Shown here piece by piece: positions 26,093 to 37,300 of a stretch of 64,000 bases of DNA; the stretch's first letter is position 1, and every line of letters starts with the position of its first letter. Position numbers and translations under genes: made by a program. The notes below the pieces were generated by a model. It saw nothing but the letters and a program-made list of their open reading frames with translations. It had not been told where the DNA came from and did no database searches. The stretch covers positions 12,090,001-12,154,000 of the forward strand of contig CM082576.2 in assembly GCA_040954595.2 (NCBI GenBank), read 5' to 3'. The stretch comes from Balanoglossus misakiensis (Eukaryota; Hemichordata).

Positions 26093-27286
26093 CTATTTCA
26101 GGTTGGCCTCAATGTAGGTGGCACTTCCGTGGAACGAGGCGGCGCTTGCCGGCGTGTTGCTTCCCGATCCCCGGTCGCCGACAAGGCCTTTGTCCAAGGG
26201 TGGTAAGTGGTACACGCTGATGGGCTTGCGCGCCCCGAGAAAGTCGTTCTGGTGCCTGTGGCCCGGGGCCGACTTGTTGCGCAGTTTCTTGTACAGGTTG
26301 GCGTCGCACTCCACGCGAGTGGCGTGCGAAAGTCCCAATTTGGCAGCGTTCGTCTGATGTTGTTGGTGTATCGATATTAAAGGATTGGTGGTTCCCAGAC
26401 GCAGCGAGGCAGAGTTATTAAGGTCTCGACCCCGTCGTTTTTGTAACGCCGACGGTGTTCGTGAGGTTACCTGTTCTTGACATGTGACGCCCGCATTACT
26501 TGATCTGAAGCGCATACTGTCTGCTGACGTCTGGGGTCGCAACACACCTTCGCTTTCCTCTTCACTATAGACACCTTCGAAATCATCCGGCGCCCCGTCT
26601 CGATGTATGAGTTGTTGATGGTGGTGGTGGTAATGATTATATTGGCTCGGTAGAAAATGTTCACTGTGTCTGAGGCCTGGCGAAACCTCAGGGTCATCAA
26701 AGTCTTCGTAACTGAGTTGTTCTTTCAAACCCCGACCGTCTGTGCAGTCGTCGCCACCGGCTATACTCGCTACGCTCGCCGCTGACGTGTCGGACTCCCC
26801 GTCCGAATCGAAAGCTCCCTCCGCCTTCCTTTCGTAAAACCCAACCGATGTTTTGGGTCGAAGTCGCTTGGTTGGTGCCGTCGACGGCGGCGACACACTA
26901 GACGCGGTCGGATTATAATCCGGGCCCGATTTGCTATCACAAGTGGGGTCGACAACGTCGATGTTATCATTATCGTCGACTGTCATGTGATTGGAATCAT
27001 CGTAATCAACGGTCTTACTTCTCCTAGTCCTGTTTCCAAGTGCGGTCTTTGGTCGTGAGACCCCTTCGCGACGTCGGCTGGGTCGTGACCGCCTGGTCCC
27101 CGGCTCCTTGCCACCCGCACTCGAGTTATCCATGTCACCTGTCGTGTGTCTCCTCAGCCCCATATTCTTGAGCCGCAGTGCTAACTCCTCTTGATCCTGC
27201 AGGAATCGACTGAGCAAAGCGGCCTTTGACCTCTCAAAATCTCGCTCCATTTTCTCTAAAGCGTTATTTCTTCCCAGATCAGCCAT
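26093..27286 (-). CDS. Gene D: LPPL-motif disordered protein with N-terminal helix
   Basis: A 397-residue single-exon ORF. The start is the ATG whose complement is at 27284-27286 (A at -3, G at +4); the open frame upstream has only a TTG. Residues about 1-45 form a charged helix (NALEKMERDFERSK, then LQDQEELALRLKNM). The middle is Ser/Asp-rich and contains a polyhistidine patch (YNHYHHHHQQ) and three RPKT/RPQT motifs (RPKTALG, RPKTSVG, RPQTSAD) that resemble the RP-x-[TS] core of the gene B repeats. Near residue 358 is VYHLPPLDKG, the LPP[LI] signature shared with genes B, C and F. The stop TAG is at 26093-26095. The function is unknown. A TTTGCAG about 38 bases upstream of the start could be a 5' UTR acceptor. 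Confidence 0.8.
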   Translation of the reverse strand: MADLGRNNALEKMERDFERSKAALLSRFLQDQEELALRLKNMGLRRHTTGDMDNSSAGGKEPGTRRSRPSRRREGVSRPKTALGNRTRRSKTVDYDDSNHMTVDDNDNIDVVDPTCDSKSGPDYNPTASSVSPPSTAPTKRLRPKTSVGFYERKAEGAFDSDGESDTSAASVASIAGGDDCTDGRGLKEQLSYEDFDDPEVSPGLRHSEHFLPSQYNHYHHHHQQLIHRDGAPDDFEGVYSEEESEGVLRPQTSADSMRFRSSNAGVTCQEQVTSRTPSALQKRRGRDLNNSASLRLGTTNPLISIHQQHQTNAAKLGLSHATRVECDANLYKKLRNKSAPGHRHQNDFLGARKPISVYHLPPLDKGLVGDRGSGSNTPASAASFHGSATYIEANLK

Positions 27287-29605
27287 GTTTTTTTTTGAAA
27301 ATATAGAAAAACAACTGCAAACCAATGTCCGTCCGTGGGTTCCTGGCGTTCTAGTTACTTGGCTTCAGATCTATTTTCAAACACACGGCGCGTGTAACCG
27401 TTTACATGAACTCGGTTCAGTCAATGTTTGGCTGCGGGCTGCGAGTAACAACGTCTTCTTCTCCCAAACGGATTGAAATTTGCTTCATGTGTCTTGCTGG
27501 TTGGAGAGTTTGTCAGTTCACAAGTTCCATTAAGTAGGACATACCTTGTTACAGCGTTTCTGCCAGCGATCGTTCCTCAAAAAAGTAGATATAGGCCTTC
27601 GAGGAACCCTGCTATGATATTCTGCGTGGTTTCTCTAGCTGCTTAACGCGGCTATTCTTGAAACTATCGTCACTCCCCGGTCGCGGGACAGGTGGTTTGC
27701 CGGCGTCTTGAAGGAACGTAATTCTCTGAGAATCTCAACTTGCCAATCGCATCCTGGTGGAAATCCACATAATTAAAGTATCTTTGAAACGCATAATAAC
27801 TCACAATGTACAGCAAATCGCCCGATTTTCAACGCAGAGCGACTCTCCGGTGATCATTACCACAGCGGGTAGGCCGATGTTTGGCGGCACAGTTTATCGG
27901 TTACCATTGCCGACGTCGTAACAGCAAAACACGCGCATTGATTATTCGTGGTGTTAAATGACCGAATCCAATACGAACTTTGTGTGGGGAATAAACCCTT
28001 CATAATCATATGAAAGGCGCCCTTTGATATGCATTACGACCAACCGGCTCATTATTTATCTTGACGAGAAATCAATACGTGAACGAACTGGGTTGGACAT
28101 TTTTCGGTTGTCGACGGGCTGCTGCATTTCACCTTCGCGTGGCGGCTAATACCGTGTAGCTTTTGGGCGTAATGGGATTATGCAGCCATTGCCCAAAAGG
28201 CGGGCGTTTGCTCACGGATTCATGACCAGATTTTGTTTAATGGAGTTGTTTGAGGTAGCATGTTTGTCAATACGGTCGCGTTTACCGACACATGTTGAAA
28301 TCACGCCCGCTGTTGACTAGGCTGAACTTATGAAGCCGGGCATAGCTTCATTCGAATGTCAATCTATGTGGATTTTGGATTTTTTCTGAGAGCTATGACC
28401 ACGGTTAAAGGATAAGCATACCTTGCATATACATAACGGGCCACCGTTATTGTTGACAAATTAATTATTAACGCCCTGGGTTTGAATTCATTTTTCAGCA
28501 ATACAATACTGTGTTTATAAATCAATTTAGCCATGCTTTAGGGAGTCATAGAAGAAGAAAAAACTACATTTGATAGACAGAGCCAAAATATTGAAATAGT
28601 AATCAAATGTAGTATAGCATTAAGCACATCTCAGTCGGCAAGGAATTGCTCGTTAAAAACACGAGAACAAGCACATGAGGTGGGGATGGAGGGAGGGGCG
28701 AGAGATAGAGGGAGAGTGTGTTGTTTTGAGGAAGAAAAATCTGAATACATAATAAGAATATATTTCCTCTCACAGGAAAGCAACTTGGGAACCGAACCTC
28801 TCCCATGTGCAGTCGTTTTTATTTTTAAGAGAGACAAAATTTGCCTGCAATTAGTAAACAGCTCTAGTTGAATAACCTAGAATCCAACACGTCAGGGCTG
28901 TGAAGGGTGACAATAATGTTAATTGGCTCAATATATATATACAAATGTACATGTCATGTTGACGATTCGAGTTTTCAATCAACGTTGCCATGCCCTTTGG
29001 CAATCACCTTCCCTCGCTGGTTGAAGGTCCCTTTAAGTCGTCATAATACGTCGACGGGCTTCCAAAGTGCAACATGAAGCGCGCTGATGATGTATTTGCT
29101 GGTTAAAGCGTGGATGTAGCGCGTGAATGCAAATGCGTCTCGGTCGTGCAAGCTGAGAAGCTGACAATAGGTGACGTCAACTTGAGGGCGCTTCTCATAA
29201 CAGCCTCCTGTCCAACAGTGCGAGGTGGAGCATAGCGGACGTCACCGAACCGCCTTCGTCACGTGTCGGCGTTATACGCATAGTTGCGCTACAAATTACG
29301 CACGGAATTTCTCCGCTCGTGTTCACACTGATAAGTGACGAGAGATTTGAGTCACTGGTACACGTTCGCTCCACAAGGGGTTACCTTGACTGCTATGACA
29401 TTTTAACAGTCGTTTTTCGAGCTATACAGTTTGATTTTCCCTTATTGTCAGTGCATATGATAAAGGAGAAGCGTAATGTTGAAGCATTGTTTTTTTTTGG
29501 AACCGGTATTAAAATGGTAGTGGCCCAAGTTGAATACATGTATGTGGTAAATGCCTTTTTATTGAGAAGGGAAAACATCAAAAGTCACTATGATCTTCAC
29601 CTCAT

Positions 29606-29644
<39 letters not shown>

Positions 29645-30085
29645 TAAAGAAATTATCGATTTAAACAATATCACTACTCGGCAATCTCATAATCTGACGC
29701 TGAAATTGTTGCGTCAGAACCAGAATCAGCCAAAAATGTCGCGCCAAGACGAGGATGATTTAGTCTGATTCTGACGCCAACTTCTAGCTCGTGTCACCAT
29801 CACCACCATTGCCACCATCATCGTCGTCGCTCGTTTTTTTTTATTATGATTTACTTTGTTGCATGTCATCACTGCGCGGCAATATCCCGCACGGGCGCGC
29901 AAGTAAGAACCATTGTCCTCGTTCCGTCGTCATGGAAACAGATGCGAGGCCCGCGCCAATATTCCAAAGCAGAACAATGAGAAACAGTTCGAAGAACGTC
30001 CAAGATCATTCGAACACCGCTTTCGTGATCAACGCGCGCTGTCGATATAAGCTTAGGTGTGAAGGAAACTGTCGTCTCTTCTGAC
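27287..30085. other. Intergenic region between divergent genes D and E
   Basis: Genes D (minus) and E (plus) point away from each other, so this 2.8-kb region should hold both promoters. It contains an (ATC)n tract at 29607-29644. No further gene is supported. The 149-residue plus frame at 29319-29768 runs through the ATC repeat and is not believed. Confidence 0.5.
29607..29644. repeat. (ATC)n trinucleotide repeat
   Basis: About 12 ATC units, giving a false polyisoleucine run in one frame. Confidence 0.95.
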
Positions 30086-30904
30086 ATGGATCAGCAAAAC
30101 AGCCGTGGGCAGAAAGACGACTTCGGAAACATTCGCAAAATCCGCTTGCCGAGAATCTTAAATGTGTCTCCGACCGTGAAAGCGGAAGAGCAGCGGTTGC
30201 AGAAACTGAAGAATGTCATCGAGAGCAACTACCAGTCGCAGATGTCGATCCTTCAGAGGAAGCACCGGGAAATGGGAGAAAAGCTCCAACGGGTGGAGTT
30301 GAACCAAACCGCCGAGAAAAGATCATCGCTGACGGACTCGCACTCCCTACGACTCAAGGAAGCCAAGTCCGAAGCAGCCACGTTGGCGCGATTGGCCAGG
30401 AAACCGCTGCAGCAGATAGGTGAGCTTAGTAGCGAGGACGGTGTCGACGACACCGAATCCGACGGAGACGGTGCCCAGGGACCGAAGAGAAAGCCCCGCC
30501 GTGTGACCTCTGCCAGGCTCCGTAGGCTCCGCACGCGCGGGAAAGCGGCGGGAATCGACCCCATGCAAGAGCTGGTGGACCTTGGGCTGCGGCCGCCGCA
30601 GTGCGTGTGCCCGAACGACAATTTCTTCTCGCCGCTGGGGCACGGCGGCGAAACCGAGACGGCGCCCGCACAAGGCGAGACCAAACGCAGCAGACGATCG
30701 CACAAGAAATCGCAGAACAGGGCAAAACGCACCAGGAACGAAAATGGCGCCAAGCCACAAAATGCAGACTCGAAGAATTCCGTTCGTGGGGTGGCCGCCG
30801 ACGAATCCGACGACACGAACCCGTACAGGTGTCCAAAGAGACCCCCTTCAAGATGCGAATACTACCAGACAAAGATGGAAAACTTCGACGATGATGAAGA
30901 CTGA
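30086..30904 (+). CDS. Gene E: basic/acidic disordered protein with N-terminal coiled coil
   Basis: A 272-residue single-exon ORF. The start is ATG 30086 (G at -3, G at +4); the frame extends upstream only to a GTG. Residues about 15-22 read IRKIRLPR. A probable coiled coil follows (EEQRLQKLKNVIESNY, then SILQRKHREMGEKLQRVEL). An acidic Ser/Glu/Asp patch comes next, then ARLRRLRTRGK and a short ordered-looking stretch (DPMQELVDLGLRPPQ) with nearby Cys residues (CVCPND). The C-terminal third is basic (KRSRRSHKKSQNRAKR) and the extreme C-terminus is acidic (FDDDED). The architecture resembles its neighbours, but the LPP match is only partial (RLPRIL), so family membership is tentative. The function is unknown. 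ATTAAA occurs about 220 bases after the stop. Confidence 0.75.
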   Translation: MDQQNSRGQKDDFGNIRKIRLPRILNVSPTVKAEEQRLQKLKNVIESNYQSQMSILQRKHREMGEKLQRVELNQTAEKRSSLTDSHSLRLKEAKSEAATLARLARKPLQQIGELSSEDGVDDTESDGDGAQGPKRKPRRVTSARLRRLRTRGKAAGIDPMQELVDLGLRPPQCVCPNDNFFSPLGHGGETETAPAQGETKRSRRSHKKSQNRAKRTRNENGAKPQNADSKNSVRGVAADESDDTNPYRCPKRPPSRCEYYQTKMENFDDDED

Positions 30905-32379
30905 GACACCGGTGCACAGTAACAGCCTTTGGCTCTCAGAACTATTGTTCAGTGTGAAATTAAGACATTATGAGACACTTTTAAGTCCACGTTCATTAAT
31001 TACATCATTTATTCAGTTTTACAGCGGAATGAGGAAACATCAGTTTTTACCATTATCCCCATATATAAGAGTAAACATGTTTGCGAGAAATGAGATGTCG
31101 ACCGATGTTATGACACACTGAAAATATTAAAGATCATTAAAAATGCATGATTCCAATGACGCTTGTGGTGTCTCGTTGGTATGGCAACGTCAAATGTGAA
31201 TTGATTCATTACACATAACGCCAGTGTGGTGCAGGGATTAGCCAAACGCATCTTCTACCAAAACATTATATTCGCCGCCTAAAATTGTAAAGGTACACTC
31301 CCGACACGGCGTTGACAAACAATAAGATGTCGGATATTGTCGGCTTAGAAACGAAAGCCGTTCTCACATCATGACAATATACGGAGCCTATAGCTGTGCA
31401 CGTTTATCCGACCTTTGACATATACATTTTGGAATACAATAATCCAAGCTCGCAGTCAGTTAATTAGGCCACGTCATGTACTGTCTTGATAAAATCACAG
31501 TTACTAGAATATATATATCCTGACAACCTTGTGTGCAATGCACCATGGGACTTTGGTCATGGTGAATGAGAGCCTCCGTGCTGGTTCAGTGATTATGGGT
31601 GTTCCGAAATGGTGACATCAACATTCATGTGTAGGCACGCATTGTGATGACATGTTTACGACAAGCGAAGCTAACAGGTCCGGAAAAGTCACGTGGCGAA
31701 CTGTATGGTCCAGTATGGTGTCGATTTCGCGGTGGTTTTGGAAAAATAATTTGTTTTTGTTTTTTCCTTATATATTTTCCGTGCAACTGGGTTTCTTGGC
31801 CACGGACGAAATCGGAGTCAGGTTGTGTCGGGGGCAAAATCTCCGCGCTAAGTCCGCGCGTGAATGGAAATGCCAGCGAAACCAATGCGACTGCCAAATT
31901 GCATAATCTGTCAAATCAACTGGTTTGAATGCCGAATAAAAGGAGTTGTCCGCGACGTGCTACATTCCATGTACCGAAGGCTCTGCTTTTCATAATAAAA
32001 TAATGGTCCCATATTAATTAAAACGCAAAAAGAGTTTTCGGTAACACAACCATAGAGATATTGGTTTTTGGTGACCTTTGCATTGTACGGCAATTCACAC
32101 TGTCCATCCGTCATCAAGATCTCTCCGTTGCTGAAGTATGCGGCTTACTCTACCACCGACGTTAATATGAAAATATAATCGCAAGAATTCAATTTTCACA
32201 AATGTTGTTTCGTATATTGAAGCGTGGCAGTTCTGTGCACGTTTTCTTGATCTTACGACAATCACAGCCTTGCAGCTGGTCGGTGGCAGCATTACCAAAC
32301 AGTCACAGAAAAATGCCTGGTGGTTAAATAGAAGTTGATCCTTTTCATCCCCCTGTGCCATCGAATAAAAAACCCGTCT
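30905..32379. other. Intergenic region between convergent genes E and F
   Basis: Genes E (plus) and F (minus) converge here. Apart from 3' UTR sequence of gene E, nothing else coding is seen. Small open frames near 31.6-31.9 kb overlap on both strands and look random. Confidence 0.5.
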
Positions 32380-32384
32380 TTATT
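32379..32384 (-). promoter_or_regulatory. AATAAA signal enclosing the stop codon of gene F
   Basis: On the minus strand the end of gene F reads GAC ATG GAA TAA AGA, so the canonical poly(A) hexamer AATAAA contains the TAA stop. If used, the 3' UTR would be only about 15-30 bases. Confidence 0.5.
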
Positions 32385-34323
32385 CCATATCGGTTTTTAA
32401 CGCTGGTAATTTTGTAACGTTCCCGCTCTCGCTGTTCGACAGACTGTGCGATCTCGGAGATGTGCTGCTGCTCTGCGGCTGTATCTTCAAGCCCGGGTCG
32501 ACTCTCCGTGCCCCGGCGCCGCCGACGTTCACGTTGCTACCGGTGTGGCGTTTCTTGACCTCCCTGACGCGGCGCAACCAGTTCTCGCGGCCCGCCTCTT
32601 CCCTGGTGGCGGCGTGGCGCACCGAGGGGAACGACACACGAGACTTGCTGGCGTTGTTCCTCTCCCTGTGCTCGTCTAGCGAGTCCCTTCCGCCCGACTT
32701 GTCTGTTGTCCTGGACGGAGCGATCTCGGCGATCTTGTTGTTGAGGCTAGCCTCACTGTCCGCCTTCTTGAGGCAACTCTTCAACGGGCTGTTTTTACTT
32801 GATAGACTTTTATCGCCGCTTTCAAAGCCCTTGGTGAATTTTATGTACCGTTTACTCGACGGATGCACGGCCAACTCCGGTAGAAAAGTGACGTGGTACT
32901 TGGACTTGTCGCCGGCGTTCTCCTCGTTACCAGTCAGAGGCTTACCGTAGATGTGCTTCGCTCTCTCATATTTTGTGCCGTCATCAAACGGATTTGTCCA
33001 CATTTTCAGCCGGTCCTTCTCGAGCGGCGGCAGTCTGAACTCCAAGTTGACCTGTTTCACCAGGCCGTCAACGTGTCTCTGGGATATCGTCTTTCGCGCC
33101 CTCCTGATCTGAGACTCGGTCCTCTCCGACGCCTCGTCGCCGCCGAACCCATCGGCGGGTTCCCTGTGCTCGCCTCGCAGGACATACTTGTGCTTTTCGT
33201 TCCTACGCTGCAGTTCCTGCGCCCGCTCCGTCAGGGTGAACTTGAGCTTCTCCTTGTAGCCCTCCAGGAGCTCGAGCGAGCGGCGCAGCCTCTTCTCCTG
33301 CCTCCTGAACTTGCACACCTGTAGAGTTTTCTCCACCTCGAGTTGTTTCAGAATGACGTCCAGTCGCGTTTTCTCCAGTTCGTTCATGAGGGTGGCGTCC
33401 GAATGCATTCTGTTTCGCCTCTTCAGCAGCGAGGCGTACCTGTCCTCCAGGCTACCTCTGGCGCGTCTGACGTCGCTGTTGCTCGATTCAGACAGTGCGC
33501 ATGCCTCGAGAGGGTCCGGAAATTCACCTGCGTTTGGAAGGCAAAGGAAAGTGTATTAAGGACTGGCAAAGTGTAGGCATGTTAATTATTTACACATGTT
33601 GCCAGGGGCCAGCAAGTGACGTTTGCGAGGCCTACACCAAACACTGTGACTCCCATCTCACCTTCATCATATTTGAACTCTCGATTTTTTTATCTTTATA
33701 GTTTGGCCTACAAAGTTACCTGTCGATAAAGAAAATGTCAATAATGTCGATCCGGCCTTCTGGTGACAATGGTCGAATCATTGCGTCGCCCATAAAACAA
33801 AACTACAGAATGCACGTAAAATGTTATAGTCTTTGGACGGCGATGGTTAACTAACATGTAGCGAGGTTCTTTGTATTTTAACGGCGGTTGGTTTGGAACC
33901 AAACTCGCGTGGCTTAGCGCAGGTACCAGCTAGTTGCTTAGTCACACAATGACAATACGTGTACTATTATACCGTGACAAGATACTGCATTGATTTTAAG
34001 TGCAAGCATAGAGCTTGCAGACGATAGCTGTTCAATAAGACTTTTTCAAAACGTGAGGGAAGGTTCGCTAGCTTGCTGAAGAATCACAGATAAAGGATGA
34101 AAATAATCTCAACGCCCACTGCCATTTTAAACCGAGACATACCATCAGCGTTACCCGAACCCTCATCATCGGCGCGGGTACGGTCTCCTACGTCACCACC
34201 TTGGTAAATCGGGACTTCACTATAAAACCACGTCGACGGCTTCACAACCGTTCCCTTGAGCAGCGCTTTGGATTCCGATTCGCGGACGGAGTGATCCGGA
34301 GCTTCGAAAAGGATTTCTGGCAT
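32380..34323 (-). CDS. Gene F: two-exon coiled-coil protein with LPPL and RVSF motifs
   Basis: The predicted protein has 442 residues in two exons: 34143-34323 and 32380-33527. The 615-bp intron has donor GATG|GTATGT and acceptor TTCCAAACGCAG|GTGAA, and the joined codon is GGT (Gly61). The start is the first ATG (complement at 34321-34323, G at -3); the frame upstream has only a TTG. Residues about 85-165 form a long charged helix (MNELEKTRLDVILKQLEVEK, then FRRQEKRLRRSLELLEGYKEK). The helix start matches the N-terminal motif of gene H (ATNLNKMEESRL versus ATLMNELEKTRL). Residues 222-230 contain EFRLPPLEK, the signature shared with genes B, C and D. Residues 357-360 read RVSF, a match to the PP1-docking RVxF motif. 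Function unknown. It is the only family member here with an intron inside the coding region. Confidence 0.82.
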
Positions 34324-37300
34324 CTCGACATGTAAAGTATTCAAGATTAAACCATGCCACCTGACGTCACCATCAGAAAAATCCGCGTTGACTGTCTAGG
34401 CCCACGGCGGCTCAGACTAGACGGTCAGACCTGACTTGAGTCCGGTGCGAAACGTTCCCTGTTTATATGGGTCTTAGCGTTTAGCTGTTGCGTATTATCA
34501 CGTTAGCGATGCTTTGTCCGCATTGTTCTCTGCAGAGGCCGGTCGATTCAACCTGTCCCGGTCTTTGTCTGGAAACTAACACACTTACTAATAAATGAAC
34601 CGTTATGGCGTTACGCAAGCGAGCAAATTTCACCCCGTCTGAATTAATAAATCACGAAAACCCTTCGCAAAAACATGACGCATTTCCGCAGCAGTCAAAT
34701 ACACATCGATAGCACACTTTGGTCAAAGATGCTCAAATTGGGATATTTATTAATTAAGGTAGTATGCGCATCGACAATCAGAATCTTTAATACGTTTCTC
34801 GTATTATGCTCTTTTAAGCTTAAGTCGAGAATTAAAAAAATGGTGTCACAGTGCAAAATTTTGAATGAGACAGCAAAAGTGTCTCAAATTTGAAATTCAA
34901 AATGGCCGCCATGGCAGTGTTTGGAGAGAATGTATAAGTACGTAGTGATTTTTATGAGAAAATAACGGCAAACACAATGTTTTCTTCTTTGTTTTCAAAA
35001 ATATTACTTACAAAACCTTAGAATCATAACAATAGGGTCTTGTATAATTTACAAAAAAGTAGACATTTCCCCAGTTAAATGTTCATGTACACTTCATAAA
35101 AGAAACTCATATAAGTTTTTTAAATTGCTGATTACCTCGTTTCAACCATTTGTACGTCGTTGGGCTTTGGTGGAAATACATCTTGACGGACTCGAACGCG
35201 ACCGAGGGAAAATGAAAAATACCGTCGACTGTGGTCCTCAGCTCACGGAACTGGGTTTTATCTGATCAGAAGTAGCCGTACGTTGACCCCCAATATCCAG
35301 AGCTTAAACTTTTCTCGACGAGTACTTTAGCGTCCAATAGATAGATCTGCTACGTATGTGGCTCGCGAAGGTACATCCATGGGTTATTCGCCGAAATCTG
35401 ACTGACCATGACCAAGAGAGGAATATCAAAAGTAGAGCTGGCGCCCTTGATAGTGAGTGTCGGAGTCTGCCACGCAATTATGAAAAATCACCGCATCAAG
35501 TTTGTTGTTTTCTCAATGGAAGAAAGCTACTCCTTGCCCGTAGTTTTCAACCCTGAGTGACTAGTGTAAACTAATATCAATCGAAATGTACACAGTAACC
35601 CAGGTGACAGAGCACCAGTCAATTAACAGTCTGTGCTATTACAATGCCCGAGGTAGGCTACCCGATATTGCTTTTCCACACAGCTGATTGTGTGGCTTTA
35701 AGAAGATCGGAAAATGATCAGGGTGCCACGGTGTAAATGGCATTGATATATACCCTGCTTTGAAATACCATATACAACGTTTACAACAAAGTGATTGTTG
35801 CCCCTGTCATGGTGGTAGCTCCATCCCGTGCCTCTGTACGCACCAAACCAAGCGTATATACACGTATTGAACGGCGACGTCTAATCGTGAACTATAGAAG
35901 ACAACTTGAACCATCACGCATGCGTCACCATGTATATATTGGAATCGCGTGAGGTATCGAACTATTTTCCGCCAATATTTTAATGTCTTTCGTTTCAGCC
36001 TTTGTCCGCGTTCCTGAGAAGCACTATGTGCAGATATGTGTCGACTGTAATGACAGGGCAACGTAATAGAGTATTATTATTTTTTCATCTATCCATCCAG
36101 CAGCAACGTTCTATCAAAACTATCTTGGAACTGCTTGACGGTTGACTTAGAAACCACACAGCTGGGGATGATATGATCTAAATAAAAAAAATCGGAGGAG
36201 TTTGATTTAAGGATTAAAAATCAGCTTCCACCAACTGGAAGTGGCTCTCCTTGTTTCTATTTTTTACCGCCACTGCGATGAAAATCGTTGGATTGTACCC
36301 GAGCAATCATGAGCTCAGTGAAAGTGCCGCTGTCGTTTATTTCCAGCAGAAACACTTGGAGGAAATTAAACTCTGTTAAAAACGTAGCAACCGACCTAGA
36401 AACCGAATGGCTTCATTACACGTCACAGCAAAATGTGCTGCAAGCGGGTGGTTTACAATGTGTTACACAGACGCGTTTCTACCTGGGTTAATTGCAATGT
36501 CTGGGCCCTTAGGGCCTGGACAGAATTATCGGGGGAGGGGGGGGGGGCTGGTGCGATTTGGATTTTTTTTACATTTTCCCAATAAAATGGCAATATCAGA
36601 TATAGCTGATATGGTAATGTTAAAGAAAATATAATATTTTTCGTTCACTATATGAAAAAAAGCCCACTCTCCGAGTCAGTAACTTCTGTCCAGGCCCTTG
36701 AGTGATCGTGTAAATGATTCCTTACTTTTTTTTATTAAATGAATAGAATGCGCAGCGTCTTCGTTTTACTTTATTTTTCGTCAAGGTCATTTTTTCTCCA
36801 ATTGCCATCATCATGCTGAATACGACAAAGGCTCTATGAAATCATCTTTAATAATTAAACGCTAATAAACGTATAAGTCATTGATCGAGATGATAATACT
36901 GAAGCACTGTAAACTGGATATTAAAGCAGAACCGACGAATCTGAACTAGTGATCATGTTTTAGCATTTTTTTCAAGCAAAGGAAGACTCACGATTTTGAG
37001 TTATTTTTGGACACCCAGTCATTGCTTGAAAAAAAAATGACAATACAGAGTGCGTATGGTGCATGAAATTATCCCAAAATAGATCCAATCGTGCTGCGGC
37101 TAGAGAATGATCATTTTTAATAACCTGCGAGTGTTTAATATTTATATTGAACTTGAGAATCGTTTTGTCTACAGGTCAATTTTCTGCGCTCTACAGCAAA
37201 TGTGAAGCAAATCTCGAGCATCGAACTCCAAAGCCCGGATATTAATTTCCATTTACAAGAAAATGACCACGGGAAAGCACCATTCAAATGATTGTCACGA

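Noticed and set aside
29319-29768. 149-residue plus-strand frame
   Set aside because: Runs through the ATC repeat (polyisoleucine), has no recognisable domain and lies in AT-rich DNA.
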